Shown here: one piece after another, positions 19,501 through 33,000 of the stretch
Layout: each line of letters opens with the position of its first letter
Numbering within the stretch: position 1 is the first letter of the stretch
Assembly: GCA_030247855.1 (NCBI GenBank)
Contig: JAPDRN010000091.1
Coordinates: 62,001-126,000 of the forward strand
Reading direction: 5' to 3'
DNA length: 64,000 nt
From: Knufia peltigerae
Lineage: Eukaryota; Ascomycota; Eurotiomycetes; Chaetothyriales; Trichomeriaceae
Made by a program: the position numbers and the translations under genes
The notes under the pieces: model-generated
Told to the model about the DNA's origin: nothing
Seen by the model: the letters and a program-made list of their open reading frames with translations, nothing else
Database searches by the model: none

Positions 19501-22500
19501 AAGCCAGAGCCCACTCAATACGCCGGGAGTAACACTTTCACCAGGAAAAGACACGGCGTGGTTGGCCGGAGTATGACTGACAAGGATCAGGGACATCTGT
19601 AATTCGGCACATAAAACCGGAGATCTGGGTGATGGAGAGGGTCTGTCTACATGGTACTTGTAGTCTCTTCGCGCCAGCCCGCAGGGGGTCATGGCGCAGC
19701 GTTGGTCTGCGCTAAAGAACGAACAAATAGAATTCCCACAGCCTGCTCCCCAATGAGGCATAGATCGGAACTAACGGCATTAGGAAGGTAGTGAGTGGAT
19801 GAGATTGGTGTGTCGCCGTCTTAAGGACCAACTGTTTACCTCAACACGACCGCACCAGAGAAGTGTATGAGAGTGGGACGGAGAGACAGAGAGAGAGGAC
19901 AATGATGTTTGATCCCGAAGTTCAACTTCTGGGACGTGTGGATAGCCCGGGTTTCTTTTCCCAAGTAGCCTGCAAGAGAAAAGAAGGAGCACAAGAGAAC
20001 GATGTCTACCCTATCTTTTTTACCCTCTCCACCAAGTTTAAACTACTGTCTGTTGTAGCACTTTCTAGGGCGGCCAATCCGGCTGCATGGAAGTCCACCA
20101 AGTTGTCACCCATGACCAACTTGACTATGCAGTCCCTTTCAGAGGAAATGAGTGACTGGTCGCCGCATCCGTTTGTCGTACGGGCGTAGCGTAATTGACT
20201 CGAGATACAGATGCTGCATGCCTAAGTACTAAAGAGTATTTTTGGTGACATTTCTTTGTCAGCTGGTTTGGTTTTTGGTGCAAATACATACTGGATGATC
20301 CTTGCGTTGGCGCCAGCGCACCCAAGGAACTCCCCGTGGATTAGCCTCCTCCTCCTCCGCTGAATGGCCGATTAAGGCCTAGCAGGCTCGCTGTCAAAAT
20401 GCCCGAAACATCTTGGTGTGTGGTTTTTAGTGCGACATGGGTCATCTGCGTTTATTGATCCTCAAAGGTCCTTTTGTTGCGTTGGCCTGTCATTAGGGCT
20501 GAACGGAATTCTCATCTGACAATTGGCGGAAAAGAGCCTGGCAAGACAGAGGGAGGGCTGGGAGGGACCACTTTGGCTCGAAGGAGAAAATGACCACTTT
20601 GCAAGCGAAATGGGGGCCACCTTTTGACCCTTGCAAGCGTCCTCCTCCCTAATTAATTACGCTATTGCGTTTCGATGGGATGTTAGAAGCACGCTTTTTG
20701 GCACCAATAATTCAAGGGAACTTTGGTGTCCTGTTTGATACTCGTACACAGGCCAACATTTTCGTTACCGCTCTGTGCAACATACGGTGGGCAGCGTTTA
20801 CGCGGAACAACACGACCTGGTTCCGGACCATGTCTGGGTTTCCATTCTTGAAGGCGATCGCCAGTCTCGCAGATTATCTTGCGAGCCATCGCCTGCGCGT
20901 TTTTTAAGGCGCCTTGAGTGTTGATGCTACTGCCCCTAACGTCGACTTCGATGTCCTTGCGTGTGTACGGATGATACGATACATCTTGCTACTTTACACA
21001 CAGCACTGTTGAATATTCTGGACTAGCTAGCCCTATGGTGCTTTGGACCCAGGAGTGATGGTTCTCCCGTACAGCGCTTCCTGAAACTCCACACTTTCTG
21101 ACCACCTCCCTCGTGATTATTGCGACATGAGGTGTTGTTCACGAAGCTGTCGACGATTCCGTGAAGCCAGATGCGTTATCTCGAGTAAAATATTGTCCTT
21201 TTGAACAGGGCATACGGCGGGTCCATTCTGAGGCCCCCACGATGATTCCATCTTACTGGAAACCAATGATTGAGGGTGAGTGAACCATGTTGCTCCTTCT
21301 TCCGGTATTCCACCGCACGAAACAGAACGCGACAAGTCTACTGGCGTGCCCTTCGAACTGTAATCTGCTGCTTGCCGAAGTTTGGTGAAGCTGGCCAGGA
21401 GATCAAGCTACTGGGAGAATATTTCAAATCACAACTGGGCCAAAATTAGCCGGTTATTATTGTGGCTCAGGGGTCGGGAGGAGCAACCCGGAGGCTGCTC
21501 TTCGAAACAGTGATGGCCTTCTGGAATAGCTGCCACGCCAGCCCTATGGGCCACAGACGCAGCCACAAGCCGCTCGACTTGGCACGGAAGGAGCCCGTTT
21601 GTTGGACATGGATGAGCTGACGGCGACGGTGGGTCCTTGGGCCGGGTGCTCGTTCTCCCTCTCGTACCATGGGCATTGGAATCTCAGCTACGAGAAACGA
21701 GTGACATTACGATCGAATGGTTGACCGAAGTAATCGACAGCAATGTGACCTGACTGTGCAGACTGACAGATATCCGCACAGATCTCCAGGTTGCACAGGG
21801 ATTGACTCTCGGGGAGTGAGCGAGAGATGAGCATTACAGTAGACTCGTATAGGAGAGTTCTGGCGGATCCTTACCGTTTTAGGATATTCACGACCTGCAG
21901 GCGAAGTGTGTCGCTGTCCTCATGAGGTAGAGGGGGTGAGGGTCGATCAGGGGGCCTAAGAATACCCGGAATGTTGTGTGAGGCCCTCTTACTCACGGAC
22001 ATGCGCACGGGGATCCGTATGGCGTATACACACACTGGCGTGGCGTGGTGATCTCCCTCTTGGAGTACTGTGCGTGTCGGATGGGCGCTTCTTTACGATG
22101 AGTTAGGTTGAAAGCCCTCCATTCAGCCATACTTCGGGATAATCTTCCCTCCTAGAGTCAACGGTGGAATTCGGGGACTGACTTCGGGACCAACAGCACC
22201 AAGGTCAATGGAGGTAGTCTGAGTTTCTAAGCAGATGGCACGAGATTGTAAATCAGAACTGTAATCAGCAATTGAGGTGCCTGGAACGGACGGTCATAAG
22301 GCGATTCCGGGGGCCAGAGGCCGCGGATTTTAGCGGACTTGATCCGTTAACTGGAGGAGCACATTTTGCGGCATATTGTCAATGGGCGGAGACAGAAATG
22401 TCACCAACTAATTCTACCTGTAGCTTCACGCCTTCCCGACCTGTACAGAGGTATGGACTCTACAGTGTCCGTGTCGTCGATACCTTACCGACTGCGCTGC

Positions 22501-24032
22501 CGAGTAAATGAATGATTCCGGTCCTTTTGCCAGTTTATGATATCACGTTGGGGGCCACGCATTGACTCGATGCGGACAAAGTCTTGATTATGGCATAGCA
22601 GGGTCGGAGTGTTTAGGTAGCCTGGAGTTAGGCTGTCCGTCTTCTTGGGTCTTCTACCTTTTGGTGAGGGCTGCGCGATCGCCAAGCTCGTTCTTTAGCG
22701 CCTATTGTGGACGTTTCATGTACCAAACAAGCAGGAGCTGGACAAGTACGGATTGGGGTACACTATTTGGGAGATAGCGAGGCTGGCTGGGTAGACTGAA
22801 GGAGAAGTAGTAACGAGAGACTGGCCCAAGAGAGGGCGGGAACTGACCGAATGAGTGAGGGAGACTGGACGACTTTCAGGCGGACGGGCACGTTCGAGGA
22901 TGACTAGAGAGAGTCACGACTCAACGAACGAACGATGATGGGATGATCGATGATATCGGTTAACTCAGGGCCACTGCGAGCACTGCATGTCAAGCCAGAT
23001 AATTATTGATTGCAATGTAATGATCACGCAAAGCAAAGAGGGGGAGCGAGAAGGAGGAGAATGGAGCTCTTGGTGGGCACGTTGAGAGTACCAACCTTTT
23101 GAGAAGTAGGGTATGCGTACGAGTCTCCATTCCCGTACTCGTACTCCGTACAATACGAGAGTGACAGACAGACATGCCCAACAACACGAACAGTCCACGT
23201 AGCACAGTTACTCCAGACACACACAAACACACACACACAGCGAGAGGCGGACGGACACTTGCGGCAAAGGTCGAGTCGCTGTTTGGGGCAGCTATCAGAC
23301 CGCCCTTCTCTTTCAAGCGGCGAGCCACTATCGCCAACCGGGTTAGGCATGCGGCAGGGGCGCAGCGCCCTACAACGTTGCAATGCACTCCGTTCTTCGT
23401 GAATTCGAGCCCAAAACGCATGTCTGCACCACTATTTCCGTCCTGACCCGGTTCCTCGTTCGCAGCACCCTTGTCATCCTTCGACCTGGAGAGCCGCTGT
23501 GACCGTGTCCCAGGGCCGCCGCCTCGCTCCCCTGCTCGCTCCTGGGGCGGTCAACATGCTCCCCTGCACAGTGCGAGTCTCCACTCACTATCCCTGCTCT
23601 CCCGCCGCCGCCTCGCAGGGCAGGCAGGGCAGGGCAGATGATGGAGGGTCTGAGTTTGGACATGTGGTCCTTCGCTCGTGGTTCATCCACGACCACCCCG
23701 GTTGAACTTTTGCGGCCGGCTTCCTGAATGCCTCCGAGCCACGACAGTTCTGCCTATAACCCATTGGGACAAGCGGTATTTGTGTTTCCAGGCAGTTACC
23801 AAGGACCTATATATCAAGGGACCTCACGTTCGGCCTCCCATTGATCTGTCCATCTGTGATTCGACTACATCTTGCGAACAACCATATTGTTATTAAGGCC
23901 CTTCGATACCCTCATCCCTCTTCCATTCGAACCTTCTTCTTGTACTTCTCCAGATCAACCCACGACCTGGTCATTTTCTTGTCGTTACTTCATTTGGCCC
24001 ATTCAATTCCCCTCCACTACAAAGTCGTCACC

Positions 24033-25086
24033 ATGCAGCGGAGTCAAAGTTATTCCTACCCACAAACAATGGTGGGACATTCCAGATATGCCTCGACACA
24101 CGCTACCAGCTCTGCATTCAGTGCATCTGCAAACCCCAATGAAGACTGGACCAAGATTTCCGACCTCGCGGAGAGAAGACGGATCCAGAATCGGATCGCC
24201 CAGGTATGTGGCCTTCACAGGCTGACCTTGGGTATCTTCTAACAGATTGTTTAGCGAAATTATCGAAAGAAGCTCAAGAGAAGACTTGAAGATCTAGAGC
24301 GTCGTGCCGGCTCTTCATCCGCTTCTCCAGAACAGTCACATTCAGAACTCGCGACGACGAGTCCGCCAAAGGACTCCAAGCAGTCACAAACCATGGCTCG
24401 TCAAACGTCAAGGTCAAGCACTTCACACGAGACCCAGAGAGCGTCCCCTGAGATCGTGGCATTGGACGACCATTCTACCCTTTTCGACACTCCTGCCTCT
24501 CGCCATCTCTCTGTCACCTCTCCCCCAGCATTCACCTTCTCCACCTACCCTCCCACAACTGCCTATCTCCAGTACGAGCAGCAACAGCAACAACCAATGT
24601 ACGACACTCCATCCAATTACTACTCAAATTACCAGTACAACCTGGATGTGTCATCCTCAACCTTACCTCCAACACTGCCGGCCATGCTGCCCTCATCCTA
24701 CGCTAAGCAAGAACAGCTTTTCGGCGATGACGATTTTCTAAGTCCCTTTAGCATGAACTATGCTTCTCTAGCGGGTCTAGAGATGCCCTCGCACCAAGCG
24801 TTTACGGGGGCCACTTCTCATGTAAATCCCACCAGTTTCTTCTCTCGTTCATATTCAAGCCCGCACTTTTGAGCCTCAGCAAGAAAGAGCACCTGGCACC
24901 CTCCTAGATTTCGACTTGCACTTTGCAGCTCAAATGCTGACATCCTTTCGGCAGACACCGCCGCTCACAGATCCCTACTCTATCGACTCAACGCATAATT
25001 CACCCAACTACTTTGATGTTCCGTTGACTCCGATATCAAGGACGGCAAGCCCCAATTTTCACTTATTCGACATCAGTTGCATATGA
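24033..25086 (+). CDS. bZIP-like transcription factor, 3 exons
   Basis: Proposed exons are 24033..24203, 24255..24821 and 24955..25086, giving 289 aa. Intron 1 (51 bp, donor GTATGT) splits the basic region in phase 0 and restores RRRIQNRIAQ/RNYRKKLK. This matches the bZIP signature N53-x7-R. The zipper that follows is very short (LKRRLEDLERRAG), as in fungal bZIP-like regulators lacking a long leucine zipper. The middle is Ser/Pro/Gln-rich (QQQQQ) and probably activating. A frame in exon 2 stays open to a TGA at 24872, but a conserved-looking tail lies downstream in another frame (TPPLTDPYSI, SPNYFDVPLTPISR). It is preceded by a textbook branch site and acceptor (TGCTGAC then CGGCAG at 24954). 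I therefore prefer a 133-bp second intron; the donor (GTAAAT at 24822) is less certain. The ATG is in a CACC context. Confidence 0.8.
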
Positions 25087-26112
25087 GAGCCTTATTCTCG
25101 ATCACCACCCTTGTGTTCGATTTCACAGAAGACTTCCCAAGCCGCCACGCATGCGTCTCTTGGAACAGGGATGGATGAATGGCTACCTCTACGAACTGTT
25201 ATGATGGGCAAGCTCTAAGGGCTAGAGCTGGACGGGAGCACTTAAATGGCCGAACGGGCTCTTCATTGAGCGGTCAAATGCGCTCGCAGCGCCGTGGAAT
25301 GGCGTGCAGTCAATGCTAGTTTACGGTGGTAATACCCAGGGTAGCGTTGAAAAATTGGCGGACAGCGTTGCTTGATTTGATTTTATGTTGTTACGAAGTT
25401 CATAGCGAAAGGTTCACGAGACTGGCAATTGAATAGCAGACCAGTCACATCTCAGAGTATTGAATGTACGCATTCTACACCACTCCAAAACCATTCCCTT
25501 TACGGTCTGTGATGTAACTGTAGCAGGCGCTGAGTTGTGCTTAGCTGCATCTCGTGCCGCCATATGTGGCAACTGCATTTCAGCTCGCAGGGCTGAGAGG
25601 CGGCATAAACGAGGCGGCAGACGACAGTCTCGAATAGTGAAGCATGCAGCAGCCGCCCTGTTAAATTGGGCGCTCGAGGTCTAGCCTCTATCCCTGCACA
25701 ATCGATATAGTGGAAGGAACACGAGCGTGATAAGAAGAGTCTGGCGGTGGCTTGGGCGCAAGCTTTACCGACGAGGGGCCGACGAGGGATCAGGAGGGAA
25801 AAAGCCCAGCAAAGCTCCTCGCAACGTGTCAACATCACCAGTCAAATCGCTGTGATCTTCTTCCTAACCTGGGCCCAAACCCACTAACCAAGCCGAAACG
25901 TTGCTTGATCCTGTCGAGATCCCTCTTAATCTACCTACTGCAATCCCCTGCGTGCCGACACAATTTAGTACAATCCCACGTTCAAAGGCAACGCGCCACC
26001 ACACGTTCAACCGGGAGGAAGAGAGTCTAGATCTGAAGGCTGGCGCAGGGACGACGCGCTGGACCAACAGCACAATTACAAAGACTTAAGCAAGTAGGGA
26101 CTAAGGATTATC
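25087..26112. other. Intergenic region between the bZIP and CIA30 genes
   Basis: About 1 kb with no supported gene. It presumably carries the bZIP 3' untranslated region and the CIA30 promoter. Frames present are short and mutually overlapping. Confidence 0.4.
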
Positions 26113-27043
26113 ATGGCTCAGCGGCAAGTCCTTTTTGGAATGAATATGTAAGCCGTTGTTATTTTCGATCCTGCTTCAGCCTCGGCGTTGGTAATAAGTC
26201 TCCTACATACATGGCCAGTGGCGCAATCTCCCTAATTGGCAACCTTGACCACGGAATCATACCTGACTTCCTGAGAGAGTCCTGACTGACTGGCCAGTAG
26301 AGGGTGGGAGCTGGAGCGTTGGACCTCGAGTGATGATAGAGTGAGAGGTGGTGAATCACAGGTAACCACGATACCTATCCTTTCCCCTTAGGCTTAGGTC
26401 ACAGCTGGCATCGTGCTCGATTCTTGCTCGCGTGGATAAATCAGCACCGATACGTGACCTTTTGTGCGGAAGCTGACAGGAGGATCCTATGGCTTACAGT
26501 CTTATCTGGAATCATCTGGCAATAACAGTGTGTCTTTCCACGGCCGTCTCGATATCAAAGCTCTGGGCGGGGCTGGTTTCGCCTCCCAACGAAGTGCTGG
26601 AGAAGATCGACGTTGGAACTTGTCCGCCTTCACAGGCATCGAGCTTTCAATCGACCCTTTTCAATCTGACACCAATACATACACACTGATCTTGAAAGAA
26701 CATCTTCTTCCTCCGAATCCCGAGAATGGTCGCGAGCAGTCTACTGTCTCGTGGGAATACGACTTCTCGAAGTCAAATTTCCTAGTCAATTCTGGAGACA
26801 ATAATTCGTCCGCCACCGTCTTCATACCTTGGGACCATTTCAGACCCACCTACCGTGGCAAACCGTGCTCTGAGATGGACCGCCTGAAGCTGGGCGAGAT
26901 CAAGAGAATCAGCATCATGATCAGAAGGTAGACTTGTGGTTTGGTTCTGGGTATGGATAGAGCTGACAGCATGTTGTAGCTTTTTCGGATCCCAAGAAGG
27001 GCAATTCAACTTGCATGTCAACTCCCTCGTTGCCAGTAACTAG
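26113..27043 (+). CDS. CIA30-domain protein (complex I intermediate-associated 30 family), 4 exons
   Basis: Exons 26113..26147, 26298..26361, 26473..26927 and 26980..27043 give 205 aa. Introns are 150, 111 and 52 bp, and every junction keeps frame (phases 2, 0, 2). The family blocks are assembled in order: ERWTSSDDRVRGGESQ, VSFHGRLDIKALGGAGFASQ, REQSTVSWEYDF, FIPWDHFRPTYRGKP and RSFFGSQEGQFNLHV. In animals and Neurospora, CIA30/NDUFAF1 is a chaperone for mitochondrial complex I assembly. This short form lacks an obvious N-terminal targeting peptide (MAQRQVLFGMNI), so it may be one of the fungal CIA30-fold proteins of unknown role. Acceptor 2 (AAG at 26472) is the least certain site. Confidence 0.85.
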
Positions 27044-30000
27044 CGAACATCCGCGGACTTGCCCACGTAGTCCACTATCTCGAGGGCATGGGCTCCAACA
27101 CTTTGCCACAGGCACAGCAAACCCCAGAAGGGGGGCAAAGAGGAGGATAGACAAGTGGGCTGTGGAATCACCTACAGGCCCTGTTATGAGCCAACTGGTG
27201 AATCGTTCCTCCAGACACCCCCTCGAGCCGGCCGCATACACCGAGGAAGCTTGTTGAGATGCAGACTGAGCCTTTCTTTCGACGATTTTTACCCAACATG
27301 CCCAGTTAGGCCAGAAGTCAGAGTGATCCAAGCGCTTTAGCACTCTGCCTCGTATCTTTGTTCACACAGTGGCAAGATGATCTGTCGAAGACCAAGCAGA
27401 ACTGCACCCACAACCTACAGCCAATGGCCCTCTTTACCAGGTAATCCCCAGTATTGGATACGAGATGGCTGAGTAAGGTCATCATTTCCCGCCTCGCAAA
27501 GGCTTTCAAGGAAGGTTTCATTACCGGTATACGAGCAGGTTCAAAACGACAACTGGAGATAGCGGCTTTGCAAAGCAGTCGACAGCGATATGTCAAGCAT
27601 GAACTCCAGAAAGGTTGACGACGCTCCAAAGTTACATGAGATGTTCAGCCTCCCCATCAACGGCCACAGTATTTCGCGCCACTGTACCGATAAGGGAATT
27701 GATTATCGAACGCCCATAGGTCGAAAGCATTGACTCATTCTACAGGAACATACGCCAGTGGCTCTATTGTGTCAGTCTTACAACGCTGCTTAGAGCCTTA
27801 TGATAATGTGGCTGTGGGCTGAACCGAAAATGTGACCCAAGTCATTATTCCTGAACAGGTAGTAGGGCAGCGAGCCCTACTGGCCTTCCTTCGAGCCCCG
27901 GAAGTCTGGGTCACGTTGACGCAGTTCGGCCACGGGGGTTTTAAGAGACCCCGAGATGTGCGAATCTATGCTATCCAGGTAACAACGGCCACAACAAAGA
28001 CGCGTGTAAAATGTCTCAAAAGCCCGAATGCCCAGAAATTTGTCGAGAGGGGTTTATGACGAAATGTGTGTCGGCGTTCCTCATGATCAGGCAACAAGGT
28101 AAAAGGGAAGCTTGCCAATGCATAACATCTCGCATCATATTCCCAGGGCGTCGTTGTCGAGGGTTTCGAGTCAATCGGAGGCGTAACTAGAGCTCGTTTC
28201 GTGAATTACTTGGTTCGGAAGTCGACGGCAGGGCGCCTCGATACTTGTTCCCCGTACGGAGTAGAGATGATTGCTTCTTGCATAAAAACTCACAAGCGTC
28301 CGGCGGTTTGCCTCGGACGAAATGGTGATTAGTGCAAGCTCCTCGACATATGTAATCACACAATACGATACGCCTCTTAGCGTGGTTTACAATACCAAAC
28401 ATACTGGGCGGACAGGGGTCCTCGACCAGTCGTTCCCACAAACTCCGTCTGCTTCTACGGAGTAAAGTCTCGGGCTATTTTTGGCCCCTTCGATCAATTC
28501 TTGGGGAGGGAGACACTTCTGGATCGCGATTGTGATGCGTCCAGCAGCCTTGCTGTTGACTGGCTTCAATACTTATTGCGAGAGTGGGGGAAAACGAGTT
28601 TCGAATGGCTGGCCTCACGAATGCTATACGGAGTACGGAGTACAGAGAGTATTTCGCTTCGAAGTCGGTGCGAATCAGTGCGAATCAGCGCGAAACTCAT
28701 CAACTGCGGCTCCGAGGCTTTTTTTTTGGTTGGCATTCGATGACAATGCCAGCATGAAGTGTCGACGCAAGTTGTCGAAAGAGACCATGCATCCGACGGG
28801 TAGAACAACGCGAACCGTCGTCAGGCGATGTGGCCTCCAGAGAGGGTGTTTTTTGCCCAGGCTTCGATCAAGCAGTTTGTCGTCTGTGAGGTTTCACTGC
28901 ATCTCGCTCAAGCACAATTTGTCACCTGGCGAGTTTCCTAGGCGAAGTTACCTTGGGTTTGTTAGCCTTCAAGTAGGACCTAAACACTAAGGCCGCCGCC
29001 AAGTTTCTTCGCAAAACGTGCGAGGATTCAATTATTGGTTTGTTACGGAGTCACGGAGTAGCGCGTTGTCCTTGGATGAATGGCCCTAAAGCCCAACACA
29101 AGGCTGGTTCCAAGAAGAAGCTGAAAAAAAAGATGCAACACCACCACCACCACCTTCCTTTTCTTTCCAACGAAACAAGGTAGCCAAAAGGGAGTGATTG
29201 GTTTAAAACTGGAGTCCTTCTTCGAAATTCAGCGGGCGATCGACACATCCGACCACCGACGTATTCGTTTGTTACCCTTTTTTTTTGCCTCCGTCTCGTC
29301 CACCAAAGCATTTGTAATTCAACTTTGGCAGTAGAGAGGAGGTGCTCGCGTTCGCCCCAACCCCAAGGCTCAACTTGAGCCTAGAGATTCTGGACCACAT
29401 TGAATACGAATGCCCAGCCGCAGCACTTCAGTACCTAACGTACATTACTTTCTGCAAGAACGAGAGAGCGGGAGAATTGTTCCTCCGTACGGGAATACGC
29501 TGTGGTCGGTAGGTAAATACGCATAACTACTAATGTCGCCAAGGGGATTTATTTTGCTCGTTGAAATGGAGGAGGACCAGGTAGGGCCACCAGCATTTCA
29601 TTCTTTCTTTCCTTTTTGCCTTCTCTTTTACGGAGTACCAAACCAACAATTTCGATGGTGAGACTTTTTCACCTTATTGTATGTATACAAGTAGTACACA
29701 CCAGCTAACCCCCCCCCGAAAAGAAGGTCGGCCGGGGGTGGCCCTACCTACTGAGTACTGTAAGTACACCGTGTACTCGTTGTGTAGCCTTCTTTCCCTC
29801 CCGTACTTATTATATTAGCGCCGAGGCAGTACTGGACCCCCCTCCCCCCCCTCTTTCAAGCGTCTGACGTGTGCACTGTGAATTGACGTCTATTTCGGCC
29901 AACTCTTAAGTGACGTTGATGGGTCAACTTTACTGAGTATATATATGTACATAATAGAGCCGAAATTGGTAAGATGTCCAAGGCATATCATTGTAAAGAT

Positions 30001-33000
30001 GCATTTTCTTTTACTCTACTCCGTAACAATCTCCTCGTAACATCTTTTGATCATGGGAGGCCTGTTACACGAATCCGTACCGTACCGAGTTGATGAACGA
30101 AGTTGCCTTAGCGTGGCGTAACCGTCCCAGCACCCCAATATTTCCCGTAGGATAAATAACCCTTGGTACAAGTTATCTTTGCCAGAAGAGGATAGTGATG
30201 CGGACAGTGGCGTTTGTTTTAAAGCCGTTTGTGGTGTTTTTTTGGTTTCAAAAAAGACAAAAACAATAAGCAGGGCCTGAAAACACCTACTCTCAAGTAG
30301 GAAAGTATTTCAGGAACAGGAATGACAGGCCTCCTTGGTTACCTACAAGTAAATACGCAAGGCCCTGGGTGGGAGATTTCAATTTCATGTGGCTGGGACG
30401 GCAAAGCGAGCCATGCAATCTAAAAAAGTGTGACTGTACGAGAAAAGATCATTGAGGCGTGCCACCGACGAAGACAGACAATGCGAGTTTTCGTTTAGCC
30501 AGCTACTCGGTATGATGCCTAGGAAGTTTGTTTGTTCCCCACCGTACGAGGAAGTTGTGTAAGGGAGGGCGAGCAGTGAACTTGACTACTGTACGGGGTC
30601 ATCCGTAGGTAGCTTGGACTTCTCTGAAAGAAACTCGGACTCTCGGTCTCTGAACTCGTGCGAAGATTTGCTGTCTTTGATTCAAAGTCACAAGGTTCAA
30701 GGTTGTTTCTGGACGGGAGGAGAGGGGAGGGGGTGTTTTGGTTTTGCGCGCTCGCAACATGTAGTACACTTTTATGCCTAGTTTCGCTCGCGGTCCCGGG
30801 GGCCTTGGGGATGCGGCTTGGGAGGGGGCAAAAGTGTGACGAACATCCAAAGCCGAAAGCGCCGAGTGACGGGGCCTGATGATGTTAGCTGAAAAAAAAA
30901 ACAAGGTGGTGAAAGCTAGCAGAGGGATCAAAGGCCAAGGTCCAACGCCCCCGTCGTTGCTCGTGCTCGTACTCGTACTGCGTACCCGTACAGGGGGAGG
31001 GTTGGCCACTGGTTTTGAAAAAAGCGGCCAGATATTTTTGATTTCCAATAACTTACCACCTGGGTACCCCGTAGGCAACTAAAAAAAAGGGACGGAGACG
31101 GAAGGAAAAGAGAGAGTACGACGTGTTTGTTTCCGTACTCCGAACGAACGAACGAACAAAGACGACGACGACGTCCGAGCCGAGTTGACGTACATACTTA
31201 CTTCTCGGACGACGGAAAGTCACTGGCAAGGGTGAATTTCTTTCCGGATACCCGCCAAGACCCGACCGCGACCGCGCTTTTCTAGCTTTTGGAAATGGAC
31301 TGGATGGATCAAGGATATCCCGGATACTCTACCCCGTAGAGAGGGTCTGATCTGATGCTGGGATTGTGAAATGGAGACAAAAGACATTGGAATGATAAAG
31401 TACGCATGGTACGCACGGGACGCGAATAACACGCCTTCTTTTTGAACAATACACCCGACTTTGTAAGTAAAGACACGGCACACGGCATGCGGCACACCAC
31501 GCCACGCCATGACATGCATACAAATCGAGTGTTTTTGGCTATCGAATGGCTAGCTTTGAGACTCCGTTACTCCGTATGAGGTTAATCGAAGGAACCGGAA
31601 GTCAGGACGAGCCGAAGCGGTCGCGGAAGAATAAAAGAAGGAATTCAACGATCCTTGTGTTGCCGCCAGTCAAGTTTTGTGGCCTTGAGGTCCTGGAATC
31701 AATCCTTGATCCTTGACTGTCCTGCCAGGAATACCCGGTGAGGATGGATGGGGATCATGCATGCACAATCCCAAAAGAAAAAGGTGGTCGATGGATGAAA
31801 CACCGTTCAAAGATGCGCCATATCCGTTTATGGAGTACGGGATATGTACTGTAGCGAATGTACTCCGTACGTCCTACCCTATGTATCCTTTTTTGTTGTT
31901 TTGTTGTGTTTGTCTCGTCTCCTTTCGAAGGAATCGGCCTTGCACATGCACCGTGCATCATCTACACAGCCCGGTCCTTGCTTGGATGGAGGAATGAATG
32001 CATGAGACCCACGGAGTAGGTAGGTTAGCTTTGTCTCCCCCTGTATGTACTCATACGGTACGGGTACTATGGAGTAGGCGGATTCCTTTTCATGTTCCCA
32101 ACACACCTTCCTTTTTCTCTCTTTGGTAGTTCGGTGGATTGTTCCGCTCAGTAATGGAGTAACGGTGTCAGGCAGGACAGGATTTTCCAAATGACCGCTA
32201 AAGGATCCTTTCGCTACTTTTTGTCGCTGCAAGGCTTAGTGCTTTCTGTTGTAGGATGATCGACAGGGGGAAGGGGAAGGGGGGGGCCTCGGGACGACCA
32301 AGACATATAGACGACGACGCAGACGAAGACGCGGAAAGCATACAACGACAACCGAAGACAACACATCCATGTCGACATTACGAGGACAAGATGATGGTGG
32401 TTTGACGAAAAGGATTCAACAACATACGACTCCGCTTTCATCTGGACAATGGCGTGTACGCGGTGGACTCGGACGTGTACTTGGTGCGGGTACGGGGATG
32501 AGGAACGAGTACATTGGTTTGATCCACTGCTAAGGTATATCCTGGTTAGGAGAAAACGCTACATGCCCTACAGGATCTCTAGATACCCTTGATGCTATAG
32601 GCTATGCACACTGATATTACAGCAGAGGAACAACAGCTTAAGTGCATGTGACACTGGACAACGATCACACACTCCTTGTCAGGGGCGTGTTTGTAGGTTT
32701 TCATTTGTTGGCAAGAGAAGGATGGTGACACGGCAACAGGTCCTAGATGTATTTGATTTTGCGAAGCCATCTCGAAGGTCATTTGGGTATCACCGCCATG
32801 TGAAGATCCATTTTGTTTAAACAGTACACTCATCCCTACCTACGGTAGATAGGTTCGGAGGGGGAACAGTGTAAGTGGTTATTTGCAGTCACGAACCACT
32901 CACAAGGAACCCCTTTTGGACACTCTTATGGCCAGGCGACTTTTTTTTGTTTTGCAATCCGAAAATCCCAACGTGGATTGTATGGTCACGAAGGAACACT

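Larger units (their letters stand above)
15399..24032. other. Gene desert, left part (8.6 kb upstream of the bZIP gene)
   Basis: No frame here shows a recognisable domain or consistent coding character; the longest open frames (up to about 180 codons) look like chance. It holds degenerate tandem repeats (15868-15941), hairpins (16029-16053, 16533-16556), TACCTAGGTA palindromes (16269-16282, 16470-16479), a GAA run (about 16203-16216), CA/GT microsatellites (about 16766-16780 and 23216-23240) and one TACGGAGTA-type element (23142-23150). It could serve as a long regulatory region, long 5' leader or noncoding transcripts for the bZIP gene; that is inference. Confidence 0.5.

Noticed and set aside
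19228..19761. 177-codon minus-strand frame in the desert
   Set aside because: No domain, no good start context, Cys/Ser/Pro-rich chance composition, and overlapping frames on the other strand of similar quality.
28481..28990. 169-codon plus-strand frame in the desert
   Set aside because: It contains TACGGAGTA-rich noncoding neighbours, a poly-T-coded Phe run and no recognisable motif.
30599..31078. 159-codon minus-strand frame with a hydrophobic stretch
   Set aside because: Composition follows GTAC and homopolymer repeats; no family features.
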